A DNA stretch of 49,701 nt from Chloroflexota bacterium. GTDB taxonomy: Bacteria; Chloroflexota; Dehalococcoidia; UBA2979. Within the stretch, counting starts at the first letter, position 1, and each line of letters begins with the position of its first letter. The DNA lies in NCBI GenBank assembly GCA_003670735.1, contig QWQU01000005.1, forward strand, positions 1 to 49,701. The letters run 5' to 3'. Below the pieces are notes generated by a model that did no database searches, had not been told where the DNA came from, and was given only the letters and a program-made list of their open reading frames with translations. The translations under genes were made by a program, and so were the position numbers. This document shows positions 17,212 to 26,468 of the stretch, piece by piece.

Positions 17212-18297
17212 GTGAGCCTTACTCGTCTGCGCTTCCTTGTTCGCCCGTTGCTGGTGCTTGCCGCGTTCGTCGTGGTGGCGCTGGCGTTGCCGTCGTCCAC
17301 GGCGACCGCGCAGTCGAACGCTGCGACGCTGCGGGTGGGGATCAAGCCGCTCGATCCGTTCGTGATGCGCGGGGCCAACGACAAGTACTCGGGGTTCAGC
17401 ATTGAGCTCTGGGATGAGATTGCTCGTCGCAATGGGTGGACCACGCAGTACACGTGGTTCGACACGCTGCAGCCGCTGCTCGACAACGTGGGCGCTTCGA
17501 AGCTCGATATTGGGATCGCGGGGATCTCGATCACGCCGGAGCGCGAAGAGAAGCTCGACTTCAGCTACCCGATGTTCAACGCCGGGCTGCAAATCGTGGC
17601 GCCGGTGCGATCGGACTCGTCATTCCTCGGACGACTGGGGCGCCTGCTATCGGCCTCGATCGGGCTCTACCTCGGTGCATTGATCGCAATCCTGTTCATC
17701 GCGGGGAACGTGGTGTGGCTGTTCCATCGCGACCGGTCGTATTTGCCGGGGCTGGCCGATGGCATGTTCAAGGCGGCGGCGATCGGCCTCGTAGGCGAGG
17801 TGGGGGAGCCCGCGCATCCGGTTAGCCGTGCGGCTTCGGTGGTGTGGATCATCCTCGGCATTTGCTTTGTCTCGACGTTCACGGCGTCACTGGCCTCGGA
17901 CCTCACGGTGGAGCAGATCAGCGGCAACATTCGCGGCGTGAGCGACCTGACGGACAAGAAGGTCGTGACCGTGAGCGGCTCGACGGCCGCGCGGTACCTC
18001 ACCGATCGCAAGATCGAGTTCGACGGTGTCAGCACTGCCGACGAGGCGTTCAAGAAGCTCGAAGCTGGTGGGTACGACGCGATGGTGTTCGATGCGCCGG
18101 TGCTGCAGCACCACATCGAGGCGGCGGACAACGACCGGCTGCTGCTGGTGGGGAACGTGTTCCAGCGCGAGGACTACGGGATCGCGCTGCCGACTGGGAG
18201 CACGCATCGCAAGGCGATCAACACCACGCTGCTGGAGATGCAGGATGACGGCTCGTACGAGCGCATCCGCGAGCACTACTTCGGCAAGACGCACTAA
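17212..18297 (+). CDS. GluR0-like ligand-gated ion channel homologue (substrate-binding S1, TM1-pore-TM2, S2)
   Basis: Signal peptide; LRVGIKPLDPFVM...YSGFSIELWDEIARRNGW...DIGIAGISITPEREEKLDFSYPMF; TM LYLGALIAILFIAGNVVWLFHR; pore-region FKAAAIGLVGEVGEP; TM2 VVWIILGICFVSTFTASLASDLTVEQISG; second SBP lobe. Confidence 0.85.
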   Translation: MSLTRLRFLVRPLLVLAAFVVVALALPSSTATAQSNAATLRVGIKPLDPFVMRGANDKYSGFSIELWDEIARRNGWTTQYTWFDTLQPLLDNVGASKLDIGIAGISITPEREEKLDFSYPMFNAGLQIVAPVRSDSSFLGRLGRLLSASIGLYLGALIAILFIAGNVVWLFHRDRSYLPGLADGMFKAAAIGLVGEVGEPAHPVSRAASVVWIILGICFVSTFTASLASDLTVEQISGNIRGVSDLTDKKVVTVSGSTAARYLTDRKIEFDGVSTADEAFKKLEAGGYDAMVFDAPVLQHHIEAADNDRLLLVGNVFQREDYGIALPTGSTHRKAINTTLLEMQDDGSYERIREHYFGKTH

Positions 18298-18339
18298 GTA
18301 TTGCTGGCGCGCTCTGCGCGCGAGGCAAGCCGAGACTCG

Positions 18340-18828
18340 TTAGCTCAGGGCGCCGCTGGTCTGCACCTTCTTGAGGTTGCCTCGGAGGATTCGTGTGCTC
18401 AGGACCTCGACGGGTGCGAGGTCGGGGCTGGTGGTGACGTGCTCCTGCATCAGCAGGCCGAGCGGCTGTGATGCGATCACGGCGAACATCGAGGCGACGA
18501 AGGCGTTCGCGAAGCGGCTGCCACCTCGACCGGAGCTGAGCACGGCTGTTGCTGCGCTGGCGGCGAGCAGGCCGGCCATGGCGATGTTCGTGCCGCAGAG
18601 CGGGGTCACGGCGAGCGAGGCCTGGCCGGACTGCATGCGCCTCAGTGCCTCGCGGGCACAGTCGGTGACTTCCTCGGGTGTGACGTCGGCGTAGAGCAGG
18701 AAGCCGTTGTGGCTGGCGCGCCCGGCGATGCGCATCGGGCCGTGCTTCGCGAGGAGCACGGCGACAGTGGCGTGCTCGAGGGCATGGTTGCGGCGGATGG
18801 CGGTCGCGAGGCGTGTCAGGCCGAGCAT
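18340..18828 (-). CDS. DUF6391-like membrane protein
   Basis: AIRRNHALEHATVAVLLAKHGPMRIAGRASHNGFLLYADVTPEEV. Confidence 0.65.
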   Translation of the reverse strand: MLGLTRLATAIRRNHALEHATVAVLLAKHGPMRIAGRASHNGFLLYADVTPEEVTDCAREALRRMQSGQASLAVTPLCGTNIAMAGLLAASAATAVLSSGRGGSRFANAFVASMFAVIASQPLGLLMQEHVTTSPDLAPVEVLSTRILRGNLKKVQTSGALS

Positions 18829-18856
18829 GGGCGCTCCTCGTGTGTTGGTGAGGAGG

Positions 18857-20218
18857 TCAGTATGCGCGGCTGGTGCCAGGGGCAGCTGTGTCGAAGTCGG
18901 CCTTCACGGTCACGGTGACGGTGGCGGGTGCGCCCGCGGCGTTGGTGCCGGCGATGGTGACGGTGCCGCTGGATGCGGCGTTCGGGAGCAGCACGGGGTT
19001 CACGCTGATGGTGATCGTGGTGAGCGGCGAGCAGCCGGAGGCGCCGTCACAGGGGACGTCGGGGCCGAGCGAGACGCCAGCGGGCGGGTCTACGACGATC
19101 CAGTTGGCCGAAGGCGTGGCCGACCAGACGAGGATGCCGGTGCCGCCGTTGCGCACCCGCACGGTGGCTTTGGCGGCGTCTGCGCCGGCGTCGAGGCGGA
19201 GCTGCACGGGTGGGCCATCGACGGCCGGCACTGGGGAGCCCAACGCACGCGCTCGGAAGTCGGCGGGGATGACGGGGGCCGGCTCGGCGTGGCCGGGCGC
19301 GGGGGTGGGCATGTCCATGCCGGTGTACGGGAAGACGAAGTTCTGCACGGAGAGCGGCTGGAAGTACTGGGGCTGGGTGAGGTTCGGCAAGGAGGTGGCG
19401 ATCGGCGTCCACAACCTCGCGCCCTGGTAGGAGGGCGGGTTTTGCAGGCAGCCGTAGATCAGCTCCTGGTACGGGTAGCGCGTGCGGGACTGCGAGCCGT
19501 CGCAGCGCCATGCCTCGCGGGGGTTGGAGAAGACCGGGTCGAGCGGGTGGTTGGAGATGTTCGCGCCGGGGCCGGTGAAGCCGTTGTAGCGCCAGAGCGC
19601 GAAGTACCAGTTCTCGATGATGTTCGGGTTCGAGTTGGTATCGGTGCCCGCGATCGGGCTGACTTCGGGGGCTTCATTCCATTTGGCGGCCATCATCGCT
19701 GCGCCTCGAGCGATGTTGTAGACGTAGTGCGTCGCGATGTTGGACTGCGCGCTGGTGGGTTGGTTGTTCGCGCCGAGCGGGACGGTCATGCCGCTGGTGA
19801 TCTGCATGATGCCGTGGCCGCAGTCGAACGAGACGAGCGCTGCGCCGGTGGAGCGGAACGGGACAGCTCGGGCGGCCATGCTGAGGTTGGACTCGACCCA
19901 ACCGATGGAGCGCAGGAGCGAGCCGGGCATCTGGCGCAGACCGGGCTGGCGGGCGGCGCGTGTGCCGACCTCGACGGCGGGCATACCGAAGGTCGCATCG
20001 CCCGGGAAGATGTTGTCGGTAGCGGCAGCGTCCATCGCCTGGAAGTAGGCGGTGCGACCCGAGTCGGCCTCGTAGGCCTGCGGGGTGCGCAGGAATGCAC
20101 AGGCACTGACGCGCGTCGCGAGCGAGGGCGTGAGCGTGACGAGCGCGAGCAGCAGCGCGGCACCGAACGTGCCGAGCAGCGCTCGATGCATCGTGTGTCT
20201 CACTGCGTCACGCTTCAC
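18857..20218 (-). CDS. Exported lytic-transglycosylase-like protein with C-terminal BACON/Ig-like domain
   Basis: LLRSIGWVESNLSMAARAVP...DCGHGIMQITSGM (SLT-like E and GIMQIT); C-term LVWSATPSANWIVVDPPAGVSLG...TITISVNP; GTGA overlap with upstream gene. Confidence 0.7.
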   Translation of the reverse strand: MKRDAVRHTMHRALLGTFGAALLLALVTLTPSLATRVSACAFLRTPQAYEADSGRTAYFQAMDAAATDNIFPGDATFGMPAVEVGTRAARQPGLRQMPGSLLRSIGWVESNLSMAARAVPFRSTGAALVSFDCGHGIMQITSGMTVPLGANNQPTSAQSNIATHYVYNIARGAAMMAAKWNEAPEVSPIAGTDTNSNPNIIENWYFALWRYNGFTGPGANISNHPLDPVFSNPREAWRCDGSQSRTRYPYQELIYGCLQNPPSYQGARLWTPIATSLPNLTQPQYFQPLSVQNFVFPYTGMDMPTPAPGHAEPAPVIPADFRARALGSPVPAVDGPPVQLRLDAGADAAKATVRVRNGGTGILVWSATPSANWIVVDPPAGVSLGPDVPCDGASGCSPLTTITISVNPVLLPNAASSGTVTIAGTNAAGAPATVTVTVKADFDTAAPGTSRAY

Positions 20219-21345
20219 TTCTTCGAACCTGATGGCATCCATCCAAAGTAGATGATGTCGCCGCTGCCACTGACCACGCGTCGCTGACCAGCGTCGATGA
20301 CAACGGTTGTCTCACGACCGGGCGCTGCCGACGACATGCCATCAAACGAGCGAGCGGCGAGGGCGGTGCCATCGAGGCTCCAGCCGAGCGGCTGGTCGAA
20401 GCCGCGCGGCGGCGGTGTCAGCGTCGTGCTGGAGCTGTTCGCGAGCGGGAGCGTCTGCGCGCCGGCGTAGCCGCTGGTTGCGGGCTGCTGGCCGACGGTG
20501 ACAGCGTCATTGCCGGGACGCCATGCGTTGCCGTACTGCTCCGTGTCGCCGCCACCGAGGCGAGTGGGACTGGTGGGCCCGCCGGTGAGCTTCGCGACGT
20601 GCAGGCGGTAGGCGACACGCTCCGCGCTGATCACGGGCGCGAGGTAGGCGAGCGAGTCGCCGGAGGGCGAGATGCGCCAGTCGCGCGCGAGCTGGTCGGA
20701 GGCGTGGAAGAGCATGGTCGGGGGTGCGCCGCCGAGGACGCTGAAGAAGTCAGTACCGGCGCTGGAGAGCGTCGCGAAGACGAGCGCGCCCTGTGAGAAG
20801 CCGACGGGGAACATGCCGAACGCGGTCTCAGCCTCATAGAGCGGGCGGCGGGTACCAGCAGGAATGTCGATGCGGATCAGCGATTGCTTGCCGCCGGACG
20901 CGCTCGAGCGATACACGAGCTGGGTGCCCTTCGCGTCGAAGACGGGCGGCACGCGCAGGTCGGCGTCGCCGGCGAGGCGCGTCTTCGCGCCGGTCGCGAC
21001 ATCGAGCGTCCACAGCTCGGCGGGGGAGTCGGCCTGCGCGTTCACGGTCGTGGTGGGGAGCACGTTGTAGGCGACGAGCGTGCCGACCGGGGCGATCGCG
21101 GGGTTGATGCCCCACTCAGCGACGTGCTCGATGGTGGTGACGGTTGTGCGCTGCGCGGGGTCGGTCGCGGGTGCGATGTAGACGCGGTCGGAGTTAGTGC
21201 TGAACTCGGCGAAGATCAGTCGTGCTCCGAGGTCAGCCGTTGGCTTGCTGGTGCTGCGCATCCGCCAGACAAGCGCGCCTGCACCGAGCAGAGCGATCAG
21301 CGCGATCGTGCCAATGATGAATGGAGCGCGCCGGAACCAGGGCAT
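20215..21345 (-). CDS. Membrane-anchored TolB/WD40-like beta-propeller protein
   Basis: N-terminal TM; repeated blade-like units ...GAKTRLAGDADLRVPPVFDAKGTQLVYRS...RDWRISPSGDSLAYLAP...QPLGWSLDGTALAARS. Confidence 0.65.
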   Translation of the reverse strand: MPWFRRAPFIIGTIALIALLGAGALVWRMRSTSKPTADLGARLIFAEFSTNSDRVYIAPATDPAQRTTVTTIEHVAEWGINPAIAPVGTLVAYNVLPTTTVNAQADSPAELWTLDVATGAKTRLAGDADLRVPPVFDAKGTQLVYRSSASGGKQSLIRIDIPAGTRRPLYEAETAFGMFPVGFSQGALVFATLSSAGTDFFSVLGGAPPTMLFHASDQLARDWRISPSGDSLAYLAPVISAERVAYRLHVAKLTGGPTSPTRLGGGDTEQYGNAWRPGNDAVTVGQQPATSGYAGAQTLPLANSSSTTLTPPPRGFDQPLGWSLDGTALAARSFDGMSSAAPGRETTVVIDAGQRRVVSGSGDIIYFGWMPSGSKK

Positions 21346-21538
21346 CGCACCGCCATGTAATGCGGGGTGTGGGATGCCCCTGCGCGCCGTCGGCCCGCCA
21401 GCCTCGACGCTGCCGTGTCGCGCTCGATCTCTCGTGCACGTACAGGCAACGTCAGGTTATGAAGCGCGTTCTTGGTGTGTCAAACCGAATGTGCGCGTGT
21501 GTGTGTCGTTGTTCGCGCGGCGGCTATCCTGATCCGCA

Positions 21539-22216
21539 ATGGTTCTACTCCGCTATCTGCCGCACATCACCGAGGCGCCAGCTTTGGTGCTCACGATCAT
21601 CCTCGCGTTTGTCGTGTCGATGCTCGTGGGCCTATCGTTCCACGAGTTCTCGCACGCAGCGGTGGCTGATCGGCTGGGCGATCACACGGCGCGACGCTTC
21701 GGGCGACTGACACTCAATCCGCGCGCGCATCTCGATCCTATGGGTGCGCTGATGATCCTGTTCGTGGGGTTCGGATGGGCAAAGCCCACTCCTGTGAACC
21801 CATACAACACGCCGCGGCCGCGACTGAGCATGGTGCTGATCGCGCTCGGCGGGCCGCTGTCGAACCTTGTGATTGCGTTCATCGCTGGGCTGCCGCTTCG
21901 CCTCGGGGTCATCGACCCGTCGACGTCGCTTGTCGGGGTATTTCTGGCTTCGGTGGTCTCACTCAACGTCACGTTAGCCGTGTTCAACCTGCTGCCGCTC
22001 GCGCCGCTCGATGGGTTCCGCGTACTGGTCGGGCTGCTGCCGCCGGACCTCGCGCGCGTGGTGTCGCGATATGAGCAGTGGGGGCCGGGGCTCCTGATGC
22101 TGCTGTTCTTTTTGCCGTTCATCACCGGCTACAACCCGCTGTTCACGGTGATGAACCCGCTGCTCGGCTTCTTCAATCAGCTCGCGATGGGCACTCGAGG
22201 CGGGATCTTTGGCTAG
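21539..22216 (+). CDS. Site-2 protease family (M50) zinc metalloprotease
   Basis: LSFHEFSHAAVADRLGDHTARRFGRLTLNPRAHLDPMG; NLLPLAPLDGFRVL. Confidence 0.93.
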   Translation: MVLLRYLPHITEAPALVLTIILAFVVSMLVGLSFHEFSHAAVADRLGDHTARRFGRLTLNPRAHLDPMGALMILFVGFGWAKPTPVNPYNTPRPRLSMVLIALGGPLSNLVIAFIAGLPLRLGVIDPSTSLVGVFLASVVSLNVTLAVFNLLPLAPLDGFRVLVGLLPPDLARVVSRYEQWGPGLLMLLFFLPFITGYNPLFTVMNPLLGFFNQLAMGTRGGIFG

Positions 22217-22757
22217 TCGCCTGTTGGCGACACTCCGACGGCTGCGTGTGGTGCTCGTGATCTCGCATGCGATCTATCGCGTGCGACAGGTGTGGATCAG
22301 CGCTCGTCCGGCGCTGCGAGCGAGCGAAGTGCTGATCGTGCGCGAGCGACTGAACGACGCCGAGCGCGCGCTCTTCGTGGCGATGGACCCGCGCGACCGA
22401 CGGCACTCGATGGACGTGCTGCAGCTGCTGCGTCAGCGCGGCACGCCGAGTGCGACGCTGGAGACGGCGGCGCTGCTGCACGATATCGGCAAGGGCCAGA
22501 TGCATCTCCACGAGCGGGTGCTATTCGTGCTGATCGGTGTGGTGAGTAGCCGACTGCGGCACCGACTCGAACGTGAAGGTCAGCGCGGACTGCGCGGCGC
22601 GTTCTGGCGGCTGCGGCACCATCCGGAGATTGGTGCGGTGCTGCTCAACGATGCCTCAACCGAGCGTGTGTGCTGGCTAGTGCTGCATCACACTGACCGG
22701 CGGCCGCCGGATGACGCCGAACTACTGGAGCTGATCGCTGCGGACAGCGTGCGCTGA
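22209..22757 (+). CDS. HD-domain protein
   Basis: RRHSMDVLQLLRQRGTPSATLETAALLHDIGKGQM; overlaps M50 gene by 8 nt (TTG start). Confidence 0.75.
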   Translation: MASRLLATLRRLRVVLVISHAIYRVRQVWISARPALRASEVLIVRERLNDAERALFVAMDPRDRRHSMDVLQLLRQRGTPSATLETAALLHDIGKGQMHLHERVLFVLIGVVSSRLRHRLEREGQRGLRGAFWRLRHHPEIGAVLLNDASTERVCWLVLHHTDRRPPDDAELLELIAADSVR

Positions 22758-22824
22758 GACGTGTGCAGGCGTCCGGCGGCCTCCGATCGCCGTACAGTTA
22801 GTGAGACGACCTGAGGGGGGACGC

Positions 22825-23859
22825 ATGCCGCGAGTCGCGATCATTGGCACCGGACTGATCGGTGCATCCATCGGCCTGGGACTGAAGGCGAACGGTGCGC
22901 CGGGCCTCGAGATCGTCGGGTCGGACCGCTTCCGCGACAACGCGCGTGGCGCTGAGCAGGTACACGCGGTGGACCGCGTGGAGGTTGACCCGCGCAAGGC
23001 CGTACAGGGCGCAGGCCTCGTGATCATCGCGGTGCCGATCCTCGCGATTCACGAAGTGATGGAAGAGATCGCCGGGTCACTCGAGCCGGGCGCCGTGGTC
23101 ACTGACACCGGATCGACCAAGGGCGACGTGTTGCGCTGGGCGCGCGAGCTGCTGCCCTCGAACGTCGCGTTCGTTGGCGGGCATCCGATGGCGGGCAAGA
23201 CCGAGAGCGGACCTCGTGCGGCGGACGCGAAGCTGTTTGAGGGCGCGCGCTGGGTGATCGCCGCACCGCGGCACACGCCGGGTGATGCGGTGGAGGTCGT
23301 GAACGGGCTTGCCTCGGGACTCGGCGCAGTGCCGCAGTTCATGGATGCGATGGAGCACGACGCGTACGTCGCAGCGATCTCGCACCTGCCGATGGCGGCC
23401 GCGACCGCGCTGTTCCGCCTCGCACGTTCGTCGGAGGCATGGCCGGAGCTGTCGGTGCTTGCCTCGACCGGCTTCAAGGACACGACGCGGCTAACGGCGA
23501 CGGAGCCGGCGATGGCGCACGACATTCTGATCACGAATCGTGAGCAGATCGTCGGCTGGCTGCGCCGCTATCGCGAAGAGCTGCACAAGCTGGAAGACGA
23601 GATCGCGAACATCAATGACGAGGCGGCGCTGTTCCGCTCGATCAGCGAGACGAACCTGCAGTACACCGGGTTCCGCGAGGGTGTGGTGGGCCGCCAGGAG
23701 GTCCACGACAACATGCTGGATGAGATTCCGGAAGCCGGAATGATGGACCTGATCCTGGGCGGGGCGCTGGCGGAGCGGGCTCGAGAGCTGCAGAAGCGCT
23801 CCGAGGAGCGCCTGGCGGAATCTGAGCGAGAGATGCGCTCCGGTGGACGGGGCCAGTAG
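22825..23859 (+). CDS. tyrA: Prephenate dehydrogenase
   Basis: MPRVAIIGTGLIGASIGLGLKANGAPG...VTDTGSTKGDVLRWA...FVGGHPMAGKTESGP; SD GGGGGGA. Confidence 0.93.
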   Translation: MPRVAIIGTGLIGASIGLGLKANGAPGLEIVGSDRFRDNARGAEQVHAVDRVEVDPRKAVQGAGLVIIAVPILAIHEVMEEIAGSLEPGAVVTDTGSTKGDVLRWARELLPSNVAFVGGHPMAGKTESGPRAADAKLFEGARWVIAAPRHTPGDAVEVVNGLASGLGAVPQFMDAMEHDAYVAAISHLPMAAATALFRLARSSEAWPELSVLASTGFKDTTRLTATEPAMAHDILITNREQIVGWLRRYREELHKLEDEIANINDEAALFRSISETNLQYTGFREGVVGRQEVHDNMLDEIPEAGMMDLILGGALAERARELQKRSEERLAESEREMRSGGRGQ

Positions 23860-23879
23860 GGACCTCGAAGCACGTGTGT

Positions 23880-24092
23880 TGTCACTGCAACGCTCGCGAA
23901 CGACGTGTAACAGCGCGGCGTTGTAGGGAATGAGACCCTAGTGGAGAGATACGGGCGGTTGGTGGACTGACCATCGCCCGAGGGCATGCTCGACAGGCGT
24001 GTCGGCGCATGCGGGGACAATGTGTGAATGGATGCGGGGCTGCATCCCAGCAATAGGGCACGCGTAGGCGTGTCCGGCGAGGAACAGCCATC
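23880..24092 (+). other. Structured non-coding leader upstream of remA (several consecutive hairpins)
   Basis: Hairpins at 23924-23940, 23953-23979, 23984-24012, 24030-24047, 24056-24075 identified by inspection. Confidence 0.5.
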
Positions 24093-24359
24093 ATGACCAA
24101 CACGGAACTGATCCATGTCGGTTTCGAGAATCACCTTGCGCTGAACCGCGTCGTCGCGATCGCGACGCCCGCCTCGGCGCCGGTGAAGCGGATGATTCAG
24201 CGCGGGAAAGAGGAACGGCACATCATCGACCTGACCAGCGGGCGGCGGACGAAGGCGGTTGTTGTCCTGGACAACGACTGGGTCGCGCTGCTTGCGATCA
24301 CGCCGGAGACGTTCTCGGGCCGCGTGGGCGCGATGCGCCACGTGGACGCGAGCGCCTAG
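24093..24359 (+). CDS. remA: RemA/DUF370 family regulator
   Basis: IHVGFENHLALNRVVAIATPASAPVKRMIQRGKEERHIIDLTSGRRTKAVVVLDNDWVALLAITPETFSGR. Confidence 0.9.
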   Translation: MTNTELIHVGFENHLALNRVVAIATPASAPVKRMIQRGKEERHIIDLTSGRRTKAVVVLDNDWVALLAITPETFSGRVGAMRHVDASA

Positions 24360-24362
24360 CCG

Positions 24363-24983
24363 TTGGCCGAGACCACGACGCCGCCCGGCGACGGGCATGC
24401 ATTGATCGTCGTGGTCTCCGGCCCCTCGGGTGTCGGCAAGGACGCACTGCTCGCGCGGATCCGGGAACGCTCGGATCGATTTGTGGTGCCTGTGACGATG
24501 ACCACTCGAGCGCCGCGTCCGGGTGAGACCGACGGCTTCGACTACATCTTCGTGACGCGCGAGGCATTCCTCGATGCAATCGAGCGCGGTGAGCTGCTCG
24601 AGCACGCGGAGGTGTACGGCAACTTCTACGGCGTGCCGCGCTCGCAGTTGCGGGGCGCGCTCTCTGCGGGGCGTGACGTGATCATGCGTGTCGATGTGCA
24701 GGGCGCGGCGACATTGCGTGGCGTGGTGCCGGGCGCGGTGTTCGTGTTCCTCGCACCGGCCGATGTCGCCTCGTTGGAAGCGCATCTGCGATCGCGCGGG
24801 GGCGAGGATGAGGACTCGATCCAACGTCGGCTGGCGACGGCGGCGCGTGAGTTCGAGGCGAGCGGCGAGTTCGACCACACCGTGCTGAACGTCGAGGGCG
24901 ACCTCGATCAGGCGGTGGACGCGGTGCTTACGATCGTCCAATCTGAGCGCGCGCGCCCGGATCGCCTTCCGACTGACGTCTGA
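24363..24983 (+). CDS. gmk: Guanylate kinase
   Basis: LIVVVSGPSGVGKDALLARIRERSD...VTMTTRAPRPGETDGFDYIFVTREAFLDAIERGELLEHAEVYGNFYGVP. Confidence 0.96.
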   Translation: MAETTTPPGDGHALIVVVSGPSGVGKDALLARIRERSDRFVVPVTMTTRAPRPGETDGFDYIFVTREAFLDAIERGELLEHAEVYGNFYGVPRSQLRGALSAGRDVIMRVDVQGAATLRGVVPGAVFVFLAPADVASLEAHLRSRGGEDEDSIQRRLATAAREFEASGEFDHTVLNVEGDLDQAVDAVLTIVQSERARPDRLPTDV

Positions 24984-25028
24984 CCTCGACGCCATCAGCC
25001 CTGCGCGCAGCACTGAGCAGAGGTTCCC

Positions 25029-25535
25029 ATGACGCGCGAGAGCACCTCGACCCGCTTCACTGAAGAGCTCACGCAACGCCTGCCACGGATGGTGATGTTC
25101 CGTGGGCTGACGATGCCGGAGATCCGCCTAGTGGCATCGATCTCGGAGGAACTGATGCTACGGCCGGGCGAGGAAGTCGGCGAGCTCGGCGAGATCATCT
25201 CGAACGTGTATGTCGTGCTCGATGGTGAGCTGGTGATTCAGACGTCGTCCGGCAACGAGACTCGGCGGATTCGTCCTGGCGAGGACTACGGGCTGGTGTC
25301 ACTGGTCGAGCCGCGGCGGATCGTGCAGCCGGTGCTGGCACAGGTGAACTCGCGACTCGTGCGCATCCCCGCGGACGCGGTGCATGCGCTGATGGAGAGC
25401 AACGAGAGCATCGCGCTGACGCTGTGGAAGAACATCGCGCGACTGCAGACCTATCACTTCATGTCGCTGGTCGATCGCTGGACGGGGCAGCCGCCGCGCG
25501 ACGACCTGAACCCGTACGACCGCCAGCGCGCCTAG
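25029..25535 (+). CDS. Cyclic-nucleotide-binding-like (Crp-type sensor) domain protein without HTH
   Basis: MFRGLTMPEIRLVASISEELMLRPGEEVGELGEIISNVYVVLDGELVIQ...RRIRPGEDYGLVSLVEPRR. Confidence 0.75.
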   Translation: MTRESTSTRFTEELTQRLPRMVMFRGLTMPEIRLVASISEELMLRPGEEVGELGEIISNVYVVLDGELVIQTSSGNETRRIRPGEDYGLVSLVEPRRIVQPVLAQVNSRLVRIPADAVHALMESNESIALTLWKNIARLQTYHFMSLVDRWTGQPPRDDLNPYDRQRA

Positions 25536-26053
25536 CAGCGCTTCCCGTAGATCAGGGCGAGTCGCATCTCGAGTTCGCGGTGTCCCTCGTAGGTCGGATG
25601 TGGCTGGCTCTCGCCGGTGAGCTCGAAGCCACACGCGAGGTACAGGGCGACGGCGGGCTCGTTGCCCTCGGTGACCCAGAGCAGCAACTGCTTGAAGTCG
25701 TGCTCACGTGCCCACTCGGCGTTGGCGTCGATGAGGCGGCGGCCGAGGCCGTGGCGGCGCGCCGCGGGGTCCACCCACATCGAGTAGAGCTCGGCGTTGC
25801 CGGCGGCATCGAGGTAGGTACCGAGCATGCCCGCGAGGCGGTTTGTGCCCTCGTCGGCGACGAACATCGTGGAGCGGTCACTCTCGGCGAGCTCGAGAGT
25901 GCGCGTGACCCAGGCCTCGGGCGGACGGGCGGCTGCCTCGGCGTGGGTAGTCTCGAAGGCGGTGGGGGCCTCGGCGAGGGCGCGAAGGCGGACGTCGCGG
26001 TGGGCATCGACCTCGTCGCGACGAATGCGGCGGATGGTGAACACCTCGGCCAT
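25532..26053 (-). CDS. GNAT-family N-acetyltransferase
   Basis: VFTIRRIRRDEVDAHRDVRLRALAEAPTAFETTHAEA...LYSMWVDPAARRHGLGRRLIDANAEWAREHDFKQLLLWV. Confidence 0.9.
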   Translation of the reverse strand: MAEVFTIRRIRRDEVDAHRDVRLRALAEAPTAFETTHAEAAARPPEAWVTRTLELAESDRSTMFVADEGTNRLAGMLGTYLDAAGNAELYSMWVDPAARRHGLGRRLIDANAEWAREHDFKQLLLWVTEGNEPAVALYLACGFELTGESQPHPTYEGHRELEMRLALIYGKRC

Positions 26054-26077
26054 GGGCGCAGTGTAGCCCGAGTGGCG

Positions 26078-26107
26078 TTGACACCTCGGAGGCTCGCCAC
26101 GTAGCCT
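26078..26107 (+). promoter_or_regulatory. Sigma70-like promoter for T-box/trpS transcript
   Basis: TTGACA (26078-26083) - 18 nt - TAGCCT (26102-26107). Confidence 0.6.
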
Positions 26108-26117
26108 CGATCTCAGT

Positions 26118-26445
26118 TCAGCGACGACATATCGACGTTGAGCGGGACTAGTACGCCGCAGAGCGGGGCAGAGCCAGCGAGGCGCGAGCCAAGTTGGACC
26201 AGAGAGCCGGGGCAGGTGCGAGCCCGGCGCCCGTCAGCAGCAGCGGAATGGACCCGTGAGTCCCGGCCCGAAGACCCGTGAGGGTTGCGTAGGCGTCGGC
26301 GGTGCGAGCGCCGTTATCTATGCTCAGGACATCGCAAGCGGTGACGCTTGTCGTGTCTGGATAAGCGCGCAGCGGGCGACCGCCGCGCGGCAATTGGGTG
26401 GCACCACGAGGACCATCGCCCCATGCAGGCGGTGGTCCTTTTTGT
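26118..26445 (+). promoter_or_regulatory. T-box riboswitch, tryptophan specific (specifier UGG), with intrinsic terminator
   Basis: Stem I GGGACTAGTACG, AGAGAGCCGGGGCAGGTGCGAGCCCGGC; specifier region GAA-TGG-ACC (UGG 26249-26251); T-box GGGTGGCACCACG (26396-26408); terminator AGGACCATCGCC/GGCGGTGGTCCT + TTTTT (26409-26443). Confidence 0.93.
26409..26443 (+). terminator. T-box-controlled intrinsic terminator (attenuator) before trpS
   Basis: 12-bp stem AGGACCATCGCC-CCATGCA-GGCGGTGGTCCT (one T-G wobble) followed by U-run. Confidence 0.93.
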
Positions 26446-26468
26446 TTGGGATTTGTTTGGAGTGTTGG

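Noticed and set aside
23568-25076. 502-aa minus-strand ORF across tyrA 3' end, remA and gmk
   Set aside because: Antisense to conserved genes and to the structured leader; no domain signature.
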